64,000 nt of DNA from Bradyrhizobium sp. URHD0069 (GTDB lineage Bacteria; Pseudomonadota; Alphaproteobacteria; Rhizobiales; Xanthobacteraceae). Shown here in pieces: positions 54,101 to 62,982 of the stretch. How positions within the stretch are numbered: position 1 is the first letter of the stretch; every line of letters begins with the position of its first letter. The position numbers and the translations under genes were made by a program. The DNA is taken from assembly GCF_000701345.1 (NCBI RefSeq), contig NZ_JNIJ01000021.1:1-64000 (forward strand), written 5' to 3'. The notes under the pieces are model-generated. The model was not told where the DNA came from. It saw only the letters and a program-made list of their open reading frames with translations, and did no database searches.

Positions 54101-57100
54101 TGGTCGACCAGTTAAATGCATTCGCCGGCGAGGTGACGCGCGTTGCGCGTGAGGTGGGCACCGAAGGCAAGCTCGGCGGACAGGCGCAGGTTCCCGGCGT
54201 CGCCGGGACCTGGAAGGACCTGACCGACACCGTGAACTTCATGGCCGCCAACCTCACCGAACAGGTGCGCGGCATCGTCAAGGTCGTGACGGCCGTGGCC
54301 AACGGCGACCTGAAACAGAATCTGACGGTGAAATCGAAGGGCGAAGTCGCAGCGCTCGCCGAAACCATCAATAACATGACTGAGACCCTGGCGACGTTCG
54401 CCGATCAGGTCTCCAGCGTGGCGCGTGAGGTCGGCGTTGAGGGCCGCCTGGGCGGCCAAGCCAACGTCCCCGGCGCGGCCGGCACGTGGAAGGGTCTCAC
54501 CGGCAACGTCAACCTGCTGGCCGCCAACCTGACGTCGCAGGTGCGCGCGATCGCCGAAGTGGCGACCGCCGTCACCAAGGGTGACCTGACGCGTTCGATC
54601 CAGGTCGACGCCCGAGGCGAGGTCGCGGAGCTCAAGGACAACATCAATACGATGATTGGCAACCTGAGGCTCACAACCGATGTCAACACCGAGCAGGACT
54701 GGCTGAAGACCAATCTCGCCAAATTCACCAACATGCTGCAGGGCCAGCGCGATCTTACCACGGTTGGCCGGCTGCTCCTGACCGAGTTGACCCCACTGGT
54801 GAACGCGCACATGGGCGTGATCTACCAGGTCGAAAACGAAGACAATCCGCAGATGCGCCTGCTCGCGGCTTACGCCGGCGACGGCATCAATCCTCATCCG
54901 CCAATCCTGCAATTCGGCGAGGGCCTGATCGGGCAATGCGCCTTGGACAAGCGTCAACGTCTGGTCTCGGACATTCCGACCGATGCGGCGCCGGTCAATT
55001 CGGCGCTGTTGCGCGCGGTACCGAAGAATCTGGTGGTGCTTCCGGTCTTGTTCGAGAACCAGGTCAAGGCGGTCATCGAGCTGGCTTCCCTCAGCGCCTT
55101 CACGAATTCGCAAATGACCTTCCTCGAACAACTCACTGATAGTATCGGCATCGTGCTGAACAGCATTGAAGCAACGATGCAGACCGAAGGCCTTTTGAAG
55201 CAATCCCAGCAACTTGCCGGAGAGCTGCAGACGCAACAGAAAGAGTTGCAGCAGACCAACGAACAGCTGGAGCAAAAGGCCCAGCAGCTGGCCGAGCGCA
55301 ACGTCGAGGTGGAACGCAAGAACCAGGAAATCGAGCAGGCGCGGCGTGCGCTCGAAGAGAAGGCGACCGAGCTTGCACTGACATCGAAGTACAAATCGGA
55401 GTTTCTTGCCAACATGTCGCATGAGTTACGAACGCCGCTCAACAGCATCTTGATTCTCGGCCAGCAGCTGACTGAAAATCCCGACGGCAACTTATCTCCA
55501 AAACAGGTCGAATTTTCGCGAACCATTCATGGTGCGGGCACCGACCTGTTGAACCTGATCAGCGACATTCTCGATCTTTCCAAGATCGAATCCGGAACGG
55601 TGACGGTGGATGCGGAGGAAATTCTGACATCCAATCTCCTCGAAGCCGTCGGCCGGCCGTTCCGGCACGAGGCGGAAGATCGGCAACTGTCCTTCAACAT
55701 CGAGGTCGATCCCAATCTGGGCCGCAGTATCGTCACCGACTCCAAGCGCCTGCAGCAGGTGCTGAAGAATCTGTTGTCGAACGCGTTCAAGTTTACCGCC
55801 GAAGGCTACGTGCGCCTCAGCGTTTCGGCAGCCGTAGGAGGCTGGAGCAACGAACATCCCGTCCTCAATCATTCTCCCGCCGTTGTCGCCTTCGAGGTGT
55901 CCGATACCGGCATCGGCATTCCCCTGGAAAAGCAGAAGCTGATCTTCGAGGCATTTCAACAGGCGGACGCCGGCACCAGCCGGAAATATGGCGGCACCGG
56001 TTTGGGCTTGGCCATCAGCCGCGAGCTTGCAGGCCTCTTGGGCGGGGAAATTCATCTGCAAAGCACCCCCGGCAAGGGCAGCACCTTCACGCTCTATCTG
56101 CCGCTGAAGTATTCCGGACCAACGGTAGCTCCGCGAGCGGCCAGCGCGTCCCGGTACAACGCAACGCCAGCGCTGCAGGTCGCGACGCAGGAGGGTACCA
56201 TCGAACAGCTGCCGGACGACCGGTTAAATCTCCAACCGGGGGATGCGATTCTTTTGATCGTCGAGGACGATCCGCATTATGCGCGCGTGCTGATAGATCT
56301 GGCGCGCGACAAGGGCTTCAAAGTGCTGGTCGCGGCGCGCGGTGCCGAAGCGCTCGATCTCGCCAAGCAGTTCCAACCGACTGCAGTGTCGCTTGATGTC
56401 TTCCTGCCGGACATGCTCGGCTGGACGGTGCTGAGCCAGTTGAAACATAACCCGCTGACGCGCCACATTCCGGTTCAAATCGTCACGCTCGACGAAGATC
56501 GCCAGCATGCGCTGGCCCGCGGCGCGTTTTCTTATGTCAACAAGCCGACGACGACCGAAGGGGTCATCGCGGCGCTGTCGCGAATCAAGGAGTACGCCAA
56601 GCCGCGTCGCAAGCGCCTGCTGATCGTGGAGGACAATGCTGCGGAACAGATGAGCATCCGCGAACTCCTGGATCATCACGATATCGAGATTGTCACCACC
56701 GATACCGGTGCGGGCGCGCTTTCGACTTTGCGCGAGAACCCATGCGACTGCGTGGTCCTCGATCTGCGGTTGCCCGACATGAGCGGCTTCGAGGTGCTCG
56801 ATCGCATCCGCAAGGATGATTCGCTGTCCAACGTGCCCGTGGTCGTATTCACCGGCCGCGAGCTTTCGGTCGAAGAGGATGCGGAATTGCATACGATGGC
56901 TCGGAGCATCGTGGTGAAAGGCGTAGAGTCGCCGGAACGTTTGCTCGACGAAACGTCACTCTTCTTGCACCGTGTGATCACCGAATTGCCGATTGAGAAG
57001 CAGCGGATGCTCGAGAAGCTCAACAGCTCCGATGACGATCTTATCGGCCGGACCGCGCTGCTAGTGGACGACGACGCTCGCAATATCTTCGCGCTGAGCA

Positions 57101-57414
57101 GCGTGCTGGAGCGGCGTGGCATGAGAGTTCTCACCGCCACGACGGGCAGCGAAGCGGTCGCGCTGGTCGAATCGAACCCGAACATCGCAATTGTTTTGAT
57201 GGATATCATGATGCCGCAGATGGATGGCTATCAGACCATCGGCGTTATCCGGGGAAACCCGTCGTTCCGCCGGCTTCCCATCATCGCACTTACCGCCAAG
57301 GCCATGAAGGGGGACCGCGAGAAATGCCTCGACGCCGGCGCTTCCGATTATTTGGCCAAGCCGGTCAACACCGAGCAGTTGCTCCTCGCCATACGCATGT
57401 GGCTACACCGGTGA
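51127..57414 (+). CDS. Giant cytosolic hybrid histidine kinase with eleven HAMP repeats
   Basis: The 2095-residue protein has no membrane helix. A degenerate HAMP-like N-terminus (about 30-174) leads into eleven exact 92-residue HAMP units at 175-1186, each opening [14 protein letters not shown] and carrying GTWKDLT and GDLSxKITVxVxGEIL. A GAF domain (about 1195-1345), a glutamine- and glutamate-rich coiled coil (about 1350-1415), HisKA with phospho-acceptor His1432, and an HATPase domain (N box around Asn1548/Asn1552, DTGIG at 1593) follow. Three receiver domains come last, with acceptors Asp1757, Asp1879 and Asp2026. The repeat consensus and order match fungal group III kinases (Nik1/Os-1). 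Stimulus and output are unknown. The downstream partner is a receiver-PAS-HWE kinase 13 bp on. Confidence 0.93.
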   Translation: MQMDDFGSAAPSARRRAKVKPYTNGKPDPSQELLHALQAMRSGDFSVRMTADHAGIDGKIADTFNEIVAANQRMAQQLERVGQVVGREGKTRQRVKFGLASGSWADMEGSVNTLIDDLLWPTREVTRAVAAVAQGDLLQTVQLDVDGRPLGGEFLQSANIVNTMIKQLSVFTSEVTRVAREVGTEGKLGGQAQVPEVTGVWKDLTESVNSMANNLTGQVRNIAEVTIAVANGDLSKKITVDVRGEILQLKEAINTMVDQLRSFASEVTRVAREVGTDGKLGGQAIVPGVAGTWKDLTDSVNAMCGNLTAQVRNIANVTTAVARGDLSRKITVDVRGEILELKDTINTMVDQLNSFASEVTRVAREVGTEGKLGGQAQVPGVAGTWKDLTDNVNFMASNLTAQVRNIADVATAIAGGDLSKKITVNVSGEILQLKETLNTMVDQLNAFAGEVTRVAREVGTDGRLGGQANVLGVAGTWKDLTESVNSMASNLTAQVRNIAEVTTAVANGDLSKKITVDVRGEILELKDTINTMVDQLNAFAGEVTRVAREVGTEGKLGGQALVRGVAGTWKDLTDGVNSMASNLTGQVRNIAEVATAVAKGDLSKKITVNVSGEILQLKETLNTMVDQLNAFAGEVTRVAREVGTDGKLGGQAEVRGVAGTWKDLTDSVNSMAGNLTAQVRNIAEVATAIAGGDLSRKITVDVRGEILQLKETLNTMVDQLNRFAGEVTRVAREVGTEGRLGGQANVPGVAGTWKDLTDSVNSMAGNLTAQVRNIAEVTTAVARGDLSRKITVDVKGEILELKNTINTMVDQLNAFASEVTRVAREVGTEGKLGGQAEVPEVAGTWKDLTDNVNFMASNLTAQVRNIAEVATAIAGGDLSKKITVDVRGEILLLKDTLNTMVEQLRSFAAEVTRVAREVGTEGRLGGQAVVPGVGGTWKDLTDNVNLLAANLTTQVRNIAEVTTAVARGDLSRKITVDVKGEILELKNTINTMVDQLNAFAGEVTRVAREVGTEGKLGGQAQVPGVAGTWKDLTDTVNFMAANLTEQVRGIVKVVTAVANGDLKQNLTVKSKGEVAALAETINNMTETLATFADQVSSVAREVGVEGRLGGQANVPGAAGTWKGLTGNVNLLAANLTSQVRAIAEVATAVTKGDLTRSIQVDARGEVAELKDNINTMIGNLRLTTDVNTEQDWLKTNLAKFTNMLQGQRDLTTVGRLLLTELTPLVNAHMGVIYQVENEDNPQMRLLAAYAGDGINPHPPILQFGEGLIGQCALDKRQRLVSDIPTDAAPVNSALLRAVPKNLVVLPVLFENQVKAVIELASLSAFTNSQMTFLEQLTDSIGIVLNSIEATMQTEGLLKQSQQLAGELQTQQKELQQTNEQLEQKAQQLAERNVEVERKNQEIEQARRALEEKATELALTSKYKSEFLANMSHELRTPLNSILILGQQLTENPDGNLSPKQVEFSRTIHGAGTDLLNLISDILDLSKIESGTVTVDAEEILTSNLLEAVGRPFRHEAEDRQLSFNIEVDPNLGRSIVTDSKRLQQVLKNLLSNAFKFTAEGYVRLSVSAAVGGWSNEHPVLNHSPAVVAFEVSDTGIGIPLEKQKLIFEAFQQADAGTSRKYGGTGLGLAISRELAGLLGGEIHLQSTPGKGSTFTLYLPLKYSGPTVAPRAASASRYNATPALQVATQEGTIEQLPDDRLNLQPGDAILLIVEDDPHYARVLIDLARDKGFKVLVAARGAEALDLAKQFQPTAVSLDVFLPDMLGWTVLSQLKHNPLTRHIPVQIVTLDEDRQHALARGAFSYVNKPTTTEGVIAALSRIKEYAKPRRKRLLIVEDNAAEQMSIRELLDHHDIEIVTTDTGAGALSTLRENPCDCVVLDLRLPDMSGFEVLDRIRKDDSLSNVPVVVFTGRELSVEEDAELHTMARSIVVKGVESPERLLDETSLFLHRVITELPIEKQRMLEKLNSSDDDLIGRTALLVDDDARNIFALSSVLERRGMRVLTATTGSEAVALVESNPNIAIVLMDIMMPQMDGYQTIGVIRGNPSFRRLPIIALTAKAMKGDREKCLDAGASDYLAKPVNTEQLLLAIRMWLHR
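51649..54684. repeat. Eleven tandem 276-bp coding repeats
   Basis: Each unit is exactly 276 bp (92 codons) and in frame, starting at 51649, 51925 and so on every 276 bp. Units 1-9 are highly alike at DNA level; units 10 and 11 have drifted. Units alternate between two types over much of the array (see findings). Such an array is prone to copy-number change by unequal recombination. Confidence 0.95.
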
Positions 57415-57427
57415 TTGGTGCATTTCG

Positions 57428-58936
57428 ATGATGGACCATGAAAAGGTAAACATCCTTCTGGTCGATGATCAGCCGGCGAAGCTGCTTGCCTACGAGGTTA
57501 TCTTGAGGGAGCTCGGCGAAAATCTCGTCGTCGCCGCTTCCGGTCGGGAAGCGCTGGAATTTCTTCTCAAGAACGAAGTCGCAGTCATTCTAGTCGACGT
57601 TTGCATGCCGGAGCTGGACGGATTCGAACTCGCCGCCATGATCCGCGAGCATCCCCGTTTCCAGAAGACGGCGATGATCTTCATTTCGGCCATTCAAGTC
57701 AGCGATCTGGACCGTCTTCGCGGCTACGAGATGGGCGCGGTGGACTACGTTCCGGTGCCGGTCGTTCCGGAGGTATTGCGCGCCAAGATCAGAGTGTTCG
57801 CCGAACTCTATCGCAAGACCCGGCAGCTGGAGCGATTCAATGCCGAACTTGAGGGTCGCGTTCGCGCCCGCACCGCGGAGCTGGAACAATCGAACGCGCG
57901 GCTTCTGGAAAGCGAGCAGCGCCGCAGCCTGGCCCTCGCAGCCGGCCGAATGGGTTCCTGGGATTGGGACTGGGTCAACGGCGACTGGATGTGGGATGAA
58001 GGCCAGTACCGTATCTTTGGAGTCGACCCACGAAGCTTTGTGGTGACCCCGGCAAACGTTCAAGCGTTGCTTTACCCAGACGATATTGACGAACTGCAGA
58101 AAGCCACCGCCCAATTCGCCAAGGGCACAAAATCATACGAAGCCGAGTTCAGGATCAAGCGACCCGACGGCGAGATTCGCTGGTGCGTCGGTACCGCCGC
58201 GGCAACGGTGGACAAGGGCGGCCGCGTCGTGCGCGTCAGCGGCGTCACTGTCGACATTACTGAACGCAAGCAGGCGGAAGAACGTCAGAATCTGCTGGCC
58301 CGGGAAGTCGACCATCGCGCGAAGAACGCATTGGCGCTTGCGCAATCCATCATTCGACTAACGCGCGGCGAGAATGTCAAAGCTTACATTCAGGCCGTGG
58401 AAGGACGGATCAATGCCCTGGCGCGGGTGCATACCATCCTCTCCTTGTCGAAATGGCAGGGCGCGGAAATAGGAAAGCTGGTCGATGAGGAGATCGCTCC
58501 TTATTCGACCGGCGATCAGATCGCATTCGGCGGCTCAGAGATTCAGCTGCAGCCCGCGACCGCGCAGACGCTAGCCCTGGCCCTGCACGAACTGGTCACC
58601 AATTCGGCCAAATACGGAGCGCTCTCCACGCTTTCCGGCCGTTTGTCCATCAAGTGGGAGATGCAAGGGGACGTCCTCCGCATGGTGTGGGAAGAGAGGG
58701 ATGGCCCCGTCGTCGAAAAACCGGTCTCGCGCGGATTCGGAACGAGAAGCGTGATCGCCAGCATCGAGACGCAGCTAGGAGGACAGGCCGAGTTCGACTG
58801 GCGCTCCGAAGGTCTGGTCTGCCGCCTATCGGTTCCGCTGATGCGGGACATGCCAATCGGTCAGCTCGACCCCCACCATAACCTGGCCCTCAATGGCAAC
58901 GGCGCTAAGCTGACTTCGAGGCCGGCAGACGGGTAA
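57428..58936 (+). CDS. Receiver-PAS-HWE histidine kinase
   Basis: The 502-residue protein starts with a receiver domain (NILLVDDQPAK, acceptor Asp57 in ILVDVCMPELDG). A short coiled coil (about 125-165) and a PAS domain (about 165-282, ending VDITERKQAEE) follow. Last is an HWE-type kinase domain with phospho-acceptor His296 in EVDHRAKNALALAQS, the N-box ALHELVTNSAKYGAL near 383-397 and a GFGTRSV glycine loop. HWE kinases are common in rhizobia in light and stress signalling. The receiver is fused to the front, so it can take phosphate from the upstream hybrid kinase and alter its own kinase. The gap of 13 bp implies cotranscription with that kinase. Confidence 0.9.
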   Translation: MMDHEKVNILLVDDQPAKLLAYEVILRELGENLVVAASGREALEFLLKNEVAVILVDVCMPELDGFELAAMIREHPRFQKTAMIFISAIQVSDLDRLRGYEMGAVDYVPVPVVPEVLRAKIRVFAELYRKTRQLERFNAELEGRVRARTAELEQSNARLLESEQRRSLALAAGRMGSWDWDWVNGDWMWDEGQYRIFGVDPRSFVVTPANVQALLYPDDIDELQKATAQFAKGTKSYEAEFRIKRPDGEIRWCVGTAAATVDKGGRVVRVSGVTVDITERKQAEERQNLLAREVDHRAKNALALAQSIIRLTRGENVKAYIQAVEGRINALARVHTILSLSKWQGAEIGKLVDEEIAPYSTGDQIAFGGSEIQLQPATAQTLALALHELVTNSAKYGALSTLSGRLSIKWEMQGDVLRMVWEERDGPVVEKPVSRGFGTRSVIASIETQLGGQAEFDWRSEGLVCRLSVPLMRDMPIGQLDPHHNLALNGNGAKLTSRPADG

Positions 58937-59065
58937 AGCGGTCAGCGTTCCGCTATTGGCCGCATGTCCTGAGTTCGTTGGATCTTTCGCGCGGCCCGTT
59001 CGCTTGGCGTCATTCAGCGCTTACACTCGTTCTTTCAGGGATGACGCACGTGATGCTCAGGTCCA

Positions 59066-59311
59066 CTAAAATGCGACCCCGAGACGTCGTCCGGCAATCC
59101 AAACAACCCGGCAACGCTTCCTGGTGCCACCAAATAGCAATTCAAATCGAATGGGGAGCTTGGTGTTCCCCCAAACCTCGAGGCATGCGCCACCAGGGGA
59201 ATAGTCTACAACTCTGCAATCAATGACGGGATCTTTCGGGCCAAGGATCAGTTTGGCCAGATCGGAATTTCTGCCTGTCGGCCGAACACGAACAAACCTT
59301 CGCGGATGCAC
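59066..59311 (-). CDS. Small PilZ domain protein
   Basis: The 81-residue protein is little more than a PilZ domain. The c-di-GMP-binding arginines lie in the N-terminal RRFVRVRP, the D/NxSxxG-type motif is DYSPGGACLE near 36-45 and the barrel end is KRCRVVWIAGRRLGVAF. Such small proteins bind cyclic di-GMP and act through protein contacts, often in motility or surface polysaccharide control. The start is the GTG at 59311, because AGGAG lies 5 bp upstream. It is convergent with the HWE kinase gene. Effector target unknown. Confidence 0.78.
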   Translation of the reverse strand: MHPRRFVRVRPTGRNSDLAKLILGPKDPVIDCRVVDYSPGGACLEVWGNTKLPIRFELLFGGTRKRCRVVWIAGRRLGVAF

Positions 59312-60038
59312 ATGCGCTCCTATGCATGACCAGAAGCCTTCGGATGACCTTCGCCGAATGTTCTAAACACTTCGTTGAGCTATATAGTTATCGAAAACGC
59401 AGATTTCGGTTGCGATTCCGGTCACGCCACAAACAAGGCTCAACTTCCGAAGCTCGTTACCGACCGTCAATCCGTTCAGACACCGCGCAACGCGTTTACG
59501 AAAAAGTTCCATGTTGGAGGTACCCTATACATACGACCCTGTTTGGTACGGTGTCGGACATACGGACAAATGGGGCGATGAAATTTATTGAAGATTGAAT
59601 GATCGACGGCAGGTCGCTTCGTTGATAGCGTATGCCGGCTGCATTTATTTTGTGTTTTGCGATTTTGACGATTGCTATGCAAGGCGCTGAGGATTCTCCG
59701 TTTGCTGATCTCGATGCCGCACTCCAGGGCGGTCCATCGGAAAAGCGCGGAGCCATCCTGCGGCGAATTGCCGATCTTTTCTGAGTGAAGCGAATCGCTT
59801 AAACGAAGAACAGATCGGCGTTTTCGGTGACTTTTTTATATTCAATTGATCGAGAGAATTAAACCCGGGCGTTGGTGGAGCTCAGCGAGCGTTTCGGGCC
59901 ACCTGCTAGCGATTTTAATCGAGCTTACGCTGCAGTTGGCTCACTTCTTTGATTCAAGGTTTTCAGAAGGCGGCTTTGCAACTTTGCAGGGGCCCGCGAA
60001 GTAGGTGCGAGGAGCGCCTAACCCCGTTTTTCAATTTC
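59312..60038. other. Long gap with a decayed gene
   Basis: The right half holds the DUF2336 pseudogene, listed separately. In 59326-59631 I see no supportable gene. A 26-residue frame near 59512 (MLEVPYTYDPVWYGVG and onwards) is unmatched. The region is AT-richer than its surroundings and probably contains the promoter for the second PilZ gene. Confidence 0.4.
59632..59910 (+). pseudogene. DUF2336 protein remnant broken by three frameshifts
   Basis: Successive frames give parts of one protein in order: SPFADLDAALQGGPSEKRGAILRRIADLF ending at the stop at 59782-59784, then SEANRLNEEQIGVFGDF, then IQLIERI, then ALVELSERFGPP. These are the consecutive N-terminal segments of DUF2336 proteins, which are common in Bradyrhizobium. 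Frame changes lie near 59781, 59830 and 59865; the first fits loss of one C. The remaining 200 or more residues of the family are absent. The first 50-codon part is an open frame with an ATG and may still be translated. The end is approximate. Confidence 0.75.
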
Positions 60039-60389
60039 ATGAAAGATCGGATTGCGCAGATGGCCTACGGAGACAGAAAGAGCGAGCGTGTCGATTTCGA
60101 GCGCGGCGTCCATGTTCACATCATGGGGATTGATGGAACCTGGCGTCGGGACTGCACGATGATTGACGTGTCGCAAACGGGCGCGCGGTTGTGCGTCGAA
60201 GGGTCTCTTGAAGGGCTGGACCTCAAGGAGTTCTTCCTGCTGCTGTCCTCGACGGGGCTCGCGTTTCGCCGCTGTCAAATGGTGCGCCTCGATGGCGATC
60301 AAATCGGCATCCAGTTTTTGGCGCGAGACAAGACCAGAAAAAAATCTTTGAAGCGACAGTCTGCTGACGAGATCGTCCGAAACACTTGA
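60039..60389 (+). CDS. PilZ domain protein
   Basis: The 116-residue protein has a PilZ domain from about 15 to 100. The arginine-containing start is MAYGDRKSERVDFERGVHVHI, followed by CTMIDVSQTGARLCVEG with the DVSQTG form of the D/NxSxxG motif, and FRRCQMVRLDGDQIGIQFLARD closes the barrel. The RxxxR motif is changed to RKSER, so c-di-GMP affinity may be altered. A later start at 60060 would remove seven residues and is also possible. It is followed after 29 bp by a small unknown gene. Confidence 0.72.
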   Translation: MKDRIAQMAYGDRKSERVDFERGVHVHIMGIDGTWRRDCTMIDVSQTGARLCVEGSLEGLDLKEFFLLLSSTGLAFRRCQMVRLDGDQIGIQFLARDKTRKKSLKRQSADEIVRNT

Positions 60390-60418
60390 TTCAACTCAAC
60401 ACCTGCAAGGAACATTCG

Positions 60419-60586
60419 ATGGATGACGCGCAGAAAGTAACGGAGGTCTCCGTCCTCACTAAATCAATTGAGCCTCTAATCGGAATCGTCCAAGTAAGTA
60501 CCGCCGAGGCGGCAATCAAATTCGAAATAACAGAAGATCTGGCGCACAAGATCTGCACCGATCTCGAGCGCTTTCTCACTCGATGA
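60419..60586 (+). CDS. Small hypothetical protein after PilZ
   Basis: This 55-residue frame begins MDDAQKVTEVSVLTKSIEP and has a strand-rich middle (IGIVQVSTAEAAIKFEIT) and a helical end (EDLAHKICTDLERFLTR). CAAGGA lies 7 bp before the ATG. It has no recognised family, is too short for most domains, and probably accompanies the PilZ gene. Confidence 0.5.
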   Translation: MDDAQKVTEVSVLTKSIEPLIGIVQVSTAEAAIKFEITEDLAHKICTDLERFLTR

Positions 60587-60662
60587 CATGTTTTGAAGAT
60601 TCCACTCTCTTGGGAGATTATTGCTTTTAGTAACGGCCTGGAACAATTGAAACCGGCTATTC

Positions 60663-61031
60663 ATGTCCGTTCACGTCATCGCTGATATTGCCAGCAAACT
60701 TTCTGCCCTGCGCGCCAGGGTGGAAAAGCAACACGCAATAACATCCGAATTGCCTAGCGGCACGAGCCGCAGCGAGCCCGACGCTATCGTCGTCACGGCG
60801 GATTTACGGGTGGTTGAAAACATCGCCGCCCTAAAGGAGGAGGAGATGTTCGGAAAGTTAACTCACGTCCGCAAGCGTATTTTCCTTGTCGATCAGAAGG
60901 CGCGATTGCTCGCCGTTCAAGCCTATGCACTTGGGACAACCCGCGTGCTTACTCATCCCATCGGTGAAGCCAGCCTGTTAGCAGAGAGCGATAAGATGGA
61001 GTGGGGCCACGCTGGGAGTGACGGTATCTAA
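60663..61031 (+). CDS. Pseudo-receiver protein, probably the truncated front of an HD-GYP-type protein
   Basis: The 122-residue product (MSVHVIADIASKLSALRARVEKQH, then DAIVVTADLRVVENIAALKE, KRIFLVDQKARLLAVQAYALGTTRVLTHPI) has the strand-helix rhythm of a receiver fold. It lacks a clear acidic pocket. It resembles the N-terminal module placed before the HD-GYP domain in Bradyrhizobium c-di-GMP phosphodiesterase-like proteins. Here the frame stops right after that module, with an odd tail (SDKMEWGHAGSDGI), and no HD-GYP follows. So it looks truncated, though it may still be expressed as a stand-alone module. Confidence 0.55.
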   Translation: MSVHVIADIASKLSALRARVEKQHAITSELPSGTSRSEPDAIVVTADLRVVENIAALKEEEMFGKLTHVRKRIFLVDQKARLLAVQAYALGTTRVLTHPIGEASLLAESDKMEWGHAGSDGI

Positions 61032-61142
61032 ATACTAGTTGCCAAATAACGAGTGCGCCAAAAAATGTTGTAGTGTCTGCTGATCGCAGGTCAGTGTGGA
61101 AATGCGTCCGGGTGTTTCGGTCCCAGGAATGGCTGTGTCCTC

Positions 61143-62945
61143 ATGAATCTAGCCGAGCAAGCGAGAGAGATACCCGCCATTGCTCCCTCGGTCATCACGA
61201 GGCGGCTTGCTGCGATCGCCTTTGCGGACGTCGCAGGCTTTTCCCGCCTGATGGCCCTCCAAGATGTCGAGACCGTGCTTGCTTGGAGGGCGCTCCGGAC
61301 GGAGATCATGGAGCCGCACATGACGCGGCATGGCGGGCGAGTGGCTGAAATCGCCGGCGATGCGATGCTGATGGAATTCCCGAGCGTCGTGAACGCCGTG
61401 CGCTGGGCGGCTGATGTTCAGCAGGCTCAGGAACGTACAAGGGCTACCGATGGTCCGCTCGCACTCCATCTTCGCATTGCCATCAACGTCGATGATGTCA
61501 TCGACGAAGACGGAATCTTGCAGGGTGACGGCGTCAACATCGCATCCCGCATCCATCAGGCCGCGGAGCCCGGCCAGATCGTCGTCACCTCTGCAGTTCG
61601 CGACTATGTCATGAACCGGTTGCCGTTGACATTTCACGACCTTGGTACGCCGCCGATGAAAAACATTGCGCGGATGGTGCGCGTCTATAAGGTCGAATGG
61701 ACCGAGGGCGCCAGAGGCGATCCTATCGCGCAGCCGTATTTGCAATGGGCGTCACGGCCCACGCTCGCCGTCCTGCCATTCCGGACAATCAGCGGCACCG
61801 ACGACGACAGCTATTACGGCGAGGGGATCACCGATGAGATCATCACCGGCCTTTCAAGAAATCGGGCGCTTTACGTTATAGCGCGCAATTCGACGCTGCG
61901 TTATCGTGAGCACGACAAGGATCTGCGTCAGATCGCTAGTGAACTCGACGTGCGCTACGTGCTTGACGGTAGCGTCCAGAGGCAAGGCACGCGTCTGCGG
62001 ATTAATGCCGAACTCACCGATATTGTAGGCAACATCTCTATTTGGGCCCAAAGATATGAAGGATCGACCAACGATCTGTTCGAGTTTCAGGACCGCATAG
62101 CCGGCGGTATTTTGGCATCGATCGAGCCGCGTGTGCGTGCGGTAGAGACGGCGCGTGTCGGTGATCGCCCGACGGAGAGCCTGGACGCATATCACTGTGT
62201 GCTGCGGGCAATGTCCCTGCTCTATCATTTCACGCAGGAAAGCTACCGCGAGGCAGGCGAACTCCTTGAGCGTGCCATCGCGCTCGATCCATCCTACGCG
62301 CAGGCGTATGCGCATCTCGGATGGTGGCTCAATTTCCGCATCGGCGAAGGCTGGTCTCAGGATCCTGAAGCCGACAAGGCGCGCGCGCTCTCGGTTTCGC
62401 AACGAGCCATCGAGCTCGACCGCGAGGATCCGTTTGCGCTTGCCGTCGCCGGGCACCTTCTTTCGTTCCTCGGCAGGAATCCGGAGGACGCGCTCGACCT
62501 TTTCAATGAGGCCTTGGCGCTCAACCAGAACTCGGCGTTCGCCTGGGGTTTGAGTGCCCTGACACTTGCATATCTGGGCCGTGCCGACGAAGCCTCGGAA
62601 CGATTGCAAAACGTCTGGCGTCTCAATCCTTTCGATCCGCTAAACTTCTATTTCTGGATCGTGGCCGGCATTGCCGAGTTTGTGGCCGGCCGATACAATG
62701 AGGCGATCGTGTGGCTGCGCAAAAGCAGGCGCGCGAATCCAAGATTTGTTGCCTGCCTGCGGATGTTGGCGGCGTCGCTGGCGATTTCGGGCGATGAAGC
62801 AGGAGCGCACGCGATTGCTCGAGAACTTCTGGCGATGGATCCGTCGTTTCGAGTTTCGACATTTGTTTCCTGGTATCCGCTGCGGCGGCCAGACGATCTG
62901 TCGCGTCTAGCGAAGGCATTACTCGCCGCCGGCGTACCGGAATAG
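61143..62945 (+). CDS. Class III nucleotide cyclase with TolB-like and TPR regions
   Basis: The 600-residue protein starts with a class III cyclase domain (about 20-185). Metal-binding aspartates are Asp29 (FADVAGFSRLM) and Asp73 (EIAGDAMLMEF), and the transition-state pair is Asn132 and Arg136 in GDGVNIASRI. All are present, so activity is plausible. A domain of the type often found after such cyclases follows (about 207-335: PTLAVLPFRTISGTDDDSYYGEGITDEIITGL and LDGSVQRQGTRLRINAELTDI). TPR-like helices fill the rest (about 365-590). It is cytosolic. The signal and the cAMP or cGMP preference cannot be read. Confidence 0.87.
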   Translation: MNLAEQAREIPAIAPSVITRRLAAIAFADVAGFSRLMALQDVETVLAWRALRTEIMEPHMTRHGGRVAEIAGDAMLMEFPSVVNAVRWAADVQQAQERTRATDGPLALHLRIAINVDDVIDEDGILQGDGVNIASRIHQAAEPGQIVVTSAVRDYVMNRLPLTFHDLGTPPMKNIARMVRVYKVEWTEGARGDPIAQPYLQWASRPTLAVLPFRTISGTDDDSYYGEGITDEIITGLSRNRALYVIARNSTLRYREHDKDLRQIASELDVRYVLDGSVQRQGTRLRINAELTDIVGNISIWAQRYEGSTNDLFEFQDRIAGGILASIEPRVRAVETARVGDRPTESLDAYHCVLRAMSLLYHFTQESYREAGELLERAIALDPSYAQAYAHLGWWLNFRIGEGWSQDPEADKARALSVSQRAIELDREDPFALAVAGHLLSFLGRNPEDALDLFNEALALNQNSAFAWGLSALTLAYLGRADEASERLQNVWRLNPFDPLNFYFWIVAGIAEFVAGRYNEAIVWLRKSRRANPRFVACLRMLAASLAISGDEAGAHAIARELLAMDPSFRVSTFVSWYPLRRPDDLSRLAKALLAAGVPE

Positions 62946-62982
62946 ACGAATTGCAAGCCGAAGCATTTAGGGAGGGCGTGAT

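Noticed and set aside
51649..54684. Possible CRISPR or satellite array
   Set aside because: Units are 276 bp, in frame and without unique spacers. They encode HAMP domains.
59326..59598. 90-codon frame after the small PilZ gene
   Set aside because: It is rich in Arg and Ser, has no ribosome binding site and no domain, and its codon use is unlike that of neighbouring genes.
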